In this document: piece by piece, positions 12,493 to 14,628 of the stretch
Layout of the letters: every line of letters starts with the position of its first letter
Position numbering within the stretch: the stretch's first letter is position 1
Assembly (NCBI GenBank): GCA_016287975.1
Contig: JAEEXV010000416.1
Coordinates: 1 to 14,628 of the forward strand
Direction: 5' to 3'
DNA length: 14,628 nucleotides
From: Lentisphaeria bacterium
GTDB taxonomy: Bacteria; Verrucomicrobiota; Lentisphaeria; Oligosphaerales; Oligosphaeraceae
Notes under the pieces: generated by a model
Database searches by the model: none
The model's input: only the letters and a program-made list of their open reading frames with translations
What the model was told of the DNA's origin: nothing
Program-made: the position numbers and the translations under genes

Positions 12493-14628
12493 ATGGTCGC
12501 TGCAAGTTCCCCCGAGTCGTTCCGAAGCTTCAGGAAACGCGATGGTCTGGTCGTCCCCTTCAACATGAGCAAAATCGCCAACGCGGTCTACAAGGCCGGC
12601 GTGGCGGCCGAGGGCAAGGCCTTCACGAAGGCGATGGCCGAGTCCGTCGCCAAGGATGTCGTCGAGCAACTCGACAATCCCCTGTGCGAATACTATGTCC
12701 AGCCCTCCTCGCCCTCAGGCGAGCGCATCCCCGCCATCGAGGACGTCCAGGACCTCGTCGAGATCATCCTCGCCGAGCACAAGCACCCCGAGACCGTCGC
12801 CGCCTACAAGCGCTACCGCAAGATCCGCGAGCGCGCCCGCGACGCCATCCAGGTGCGCGACAAGGGCGCCAAGGGCAACCGCGGCGACGTCACCGACCAG
12901 AGCCTGCTCCTCGTCCAGTCCATGGCCACCTCCGAACTCGGCGGCTGGGACCGCTCCAAGATCGTCCACAAGCTGACCACCAAACTGAACATGGAGGTCG
13001 CCGACGCCGTCGCCGTCGCCAAGGAGGTCGAGAACGACATCATCTCCAGCAACATGAAGACGGTCAACACGCTGCTGATCCGCGAGATGGTCAACAACGT
13101 CCTCGAGGAGCGCGGCTACGCAGGGCGCCTCCGCGACCTCTCCATCTACGCCGTCCCGCGCGAGTTCGTCGAGACCCTGATGAACGCCAAGTCGAACGAC
13201 AACAGCAACATCGTCAACAACAACCCCGAGGCCGTCAACCTCTCCATCGCGGGCTACGTCCTCAAGCAGTGGGGCCTCGACGCCATCTTCTCCGAGGAGG
13301 TCAAGGCCGCCCACAACTCCGGCGCCCTGCACCTGCACGACCTCGATTATCCGCACCGCGTCTACTGCTCCAGCCACTCCATCGAATACATCAAGAAATA
13401 CGGCCTGCGCGGACTCTCCAACCTCTCCAACGAATCCAACCCCGCACGCTCCGCCAGCGTCCTCACGGGACACCTCAACACCTACCTGGCCTCCATGCAG
13501 ACCAACTACGCAGGCGCCCTCGGCATCGCATACATCAACATCTTCTACGCGCCATTCCTCGTCGGCATGACCGACCGACAGGTCAAGCAGATCGCCCAGG
13601 AACTCATCTTCAACGGCTCCCAGAACGCCTTCTCCCGCGGCGGCCAGACCCTCTTCCTCGACTTCAACATCCACACTGGAATCCCCAAGTACATGATGAC
13701 CGTCCCCGCCGTCGGCCCGGGCGGAAAGTACCAGCTCAAGGACGCGAAGGGCGAAATCCACCCGCTCATCGAAAAACTCCGCGAGGACACCGACGCCAAC
13801 GGCAACCGCCTCATGGATCTCTTCGTTAAGGATCCCAGCGGCGAGGAGCGCCTCGTCCTGCGTGAACACTACGACACCCGCCACGGCCTCCACTACGACG
13901 CCGACGTCGAGGCCGAACTGGCCAGGCGCGGCGAGCACATCGTCACCTACAGCGAATACGCCGCCGAGGCGCGCCGCTTCACCTCGGCGCTGCTGCAGGT
14001 CTGGGGCGAGGGCGACCGCACCGGCCGCATCTTCGCCTTCCCGAAGTGCGACTTCCACGTCTCCCAGGAGACCTTCGAGGATCCCGAGCAGTACAAGATC
14101 TTCCAGGAGGCCTGCGAACTCGCCAGCCGCAACGGCTCCACCTACTTCATCTTCGACCGCGACGAGGTCACCCTCTCCGCCTGCTGCCGGCTCCGCACCA
14201 CCATCACCGACAACCGCATGCTCCGCCACCCGGAGTGCCTCCGCTTCTGCGGATTCCAGAACGTCACCATCAACCTGCCACAGTGCGCCTTCCGCGCCTC
14301 CCGCGCAGGAGACAAGGGCTATGACGCCGTCGTCGCCGAAATCGACAAGATGATGGATCTCGTGATCCAGGCGCACCTCCAGAAAAAGAAGATGATCGCC
14401 CTGATGATGTCCGAGCCTGGACGCCCCCTCTGGCAGGTCGGCAAGATCTCCTGCGACGGACGCCCCTACATCGAACTCGACAAATGCACCTACATCATCG
14501 GCATGCTCGGCATGAACGACATGATCAAATTCATGCTCGGCAAGGAAATGCATGAATCCGAGGAGGCCTTCGACATGGCCCTCCGCATCACTGCGCACAT
14601 GTATCTGCGCGCCAAGCACTACACTGAA
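12493..14628 (+). CDS. nrdD: Anaerobic (class III) ribonucleoside-triphosphate reductase NrdD, 3' end beyond the window
   Basis: The frame is open from ATG 12493 to the last base, 712 residues with no stop. NrdD makes dNTPs from NTPs under anaerobic conditions with a glycyl radical made by NrdG. Residues 11-115 are an ATP-cone regulatory domain (FRKRDGLVVPFNMSKIANAV, ending YKRYRKIRERARDAI). The catalytic barrel shows NNNPEAVNLSIAGY (242-255), GALHLHDLDYPHRVYC (277-292), YAGALGIAYIN, GGQTLFLDFNI, ACCRLR (563-568) and NVTINLPQCAFRA (590-602). Conserved Cys candidates are C292, C564, C565, C582, C586 and C598; which bears the thiyl radical needs an alignment. The C-terminal zinc site and glycyl-radical loop should lie past 14628, with nrdG likely downstream. 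AGGA (12478-12481) is 11 nt before the start. NrdR boxes upstream independently support the call. Confidence 0.95.
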   Translation, partial: MVAASSPESFRSFRKRDGLVVPFNMSKIANAVYKAGVAAEGKAFTKAMAESVAKDVVEQLDNPLCEYYVQPSSPSGERIPAIEDVQDLVEIILAEHKHPETVAAYKRYRKIRERARDAIQVRDKGAKGNRGDVTDQSLLLVQSMATSELGGWDRSKIVHKLTTKLNMEVADAVAVAKEVENDIISSNMKTVNTLLIREMVNNVLEERGYAGRLRDLSIYAVPREFVETLMNAKSNDNSNIVNNNPEAVNLSIAGYVLKQWGLDAIFSEEVKAAHNSGALHLHDLDYPHRVYCSSHSIEYIKKYGLRGLSNLSNESNPARSASVLTGHLNTYLASMQTNYAGALGIAYINIFYAPFLVGMTDRQVKQIAQELIFNGSQNAFSRGGQTLFLDFNIHTGIPKYMMTVPAVGPGGKYQLKDAKGEIHPLIEKLREDTDANGNRLMDLFVKDPSGEERLVLREHYDTRHGLHYDADVEAELARRGEHIVTYSEYAAEARRFTSALLQVWGEGDRTGRIFAFPKCDFHVSQETFEDPEQYKIFQEACELASRNGSTYFIFDRDEVTLSACCRLRTTITDNRMLRHPECLRFCGFQNVTINLPQCAFRASRAGDKGYDAVVAEIDKMMDLVIQAHLQKKKMIALMMSEPGRPLWQVGKISCDGRPYIELDKCTYIIGMLGMNDMIKFMLGKEMHESEEAFDMALRITAHMYLRAKHYTE

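Noticed and set aside
12715..14619. Long open frame on the - strand opposite nrdD
   Set aside because: Same high-GC shadow effect; the + strand has a clear NrdD with ATP-cone and control region.

Overview
The window looks like chromosomal DNA of an anaerobic, GC-rich, glycan-degrading bacterium. Lentisphaerota (Victivallis-like), or another member of the Planctomycetes-Verrucomicrobia-Lentisphaerae group, is my best guess. The reasons are a prepilin-like protein with an exact H-X9-DG motif, secreted or clan-GH-A-like glycosidase candidates, uronate/sugar-acid type enzymes, and an oxygen-sensitive class III ribonucleotide reductase. The taxonomic call is inference from gene content. All clear genes lie on the + strand; the long open frames on the - strand are high-GC shadows.

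Layout. 1-303: a non-coding chain of GC-rich hairpins, including a structured repeat at 47-89. 304-1682: a two-gene sugar-acid cassette (KDPG/KHG aldolase, SDR oxidoreductase). 1715-5182: a transcription unit with a recognisable promoter, two paralogous secreted TIM-barrel-like proteins of unknown function, a prepilin-like H-X9-DG protein, and a strong intrinsic terminator at 5151-5182. 5259-6041: a HigBA/RelE-Xre type toxin-antitoxin pair with a promoter, a candidate operator and a possibly leaderless toxin start. 6071-9701: a large GH42-like protein without signal peptide, a block of short tandem repeats, and a xylose-isomerase-like sugar isomerase/epimerase. 9727-11996: a type II restriction-modification pair (amino-methyltransferase with SDGPYG motif, then an overlapping PD-ExK nuclease) of clearly lower GC. 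11997-12492: an intergenic region with related hairpin repeats, then a textbook pair of NrdR boxes over a promoter. 12493-end: anaerobic ribonucleotide reductase nrdD, cut by the window edge.

How the genes may work together. The secreted proteins and the GH42-like enzyme would release sugars, and the aldolase, SDR and isomerase would process sugar acids or ketoses in the cytoplasm. The toxin-antitoxin and restriction-modification modules look like accessory genes set between metabolic cassettes.

The most unusual signals are: (1) a strong shortage of the tetranucleotide CCGG in the glycan genes, visible as a synonymous-codon switch before Gly and absent from the restriction-modification genes; (2) a structured repeat present at both ends of the window whose two helices show compensatory base changes; (3) a paralogous pair of unrecognised secreted proteins in one unit with a prepilin-like gene; (4) an R-M pair of unknown specificity.
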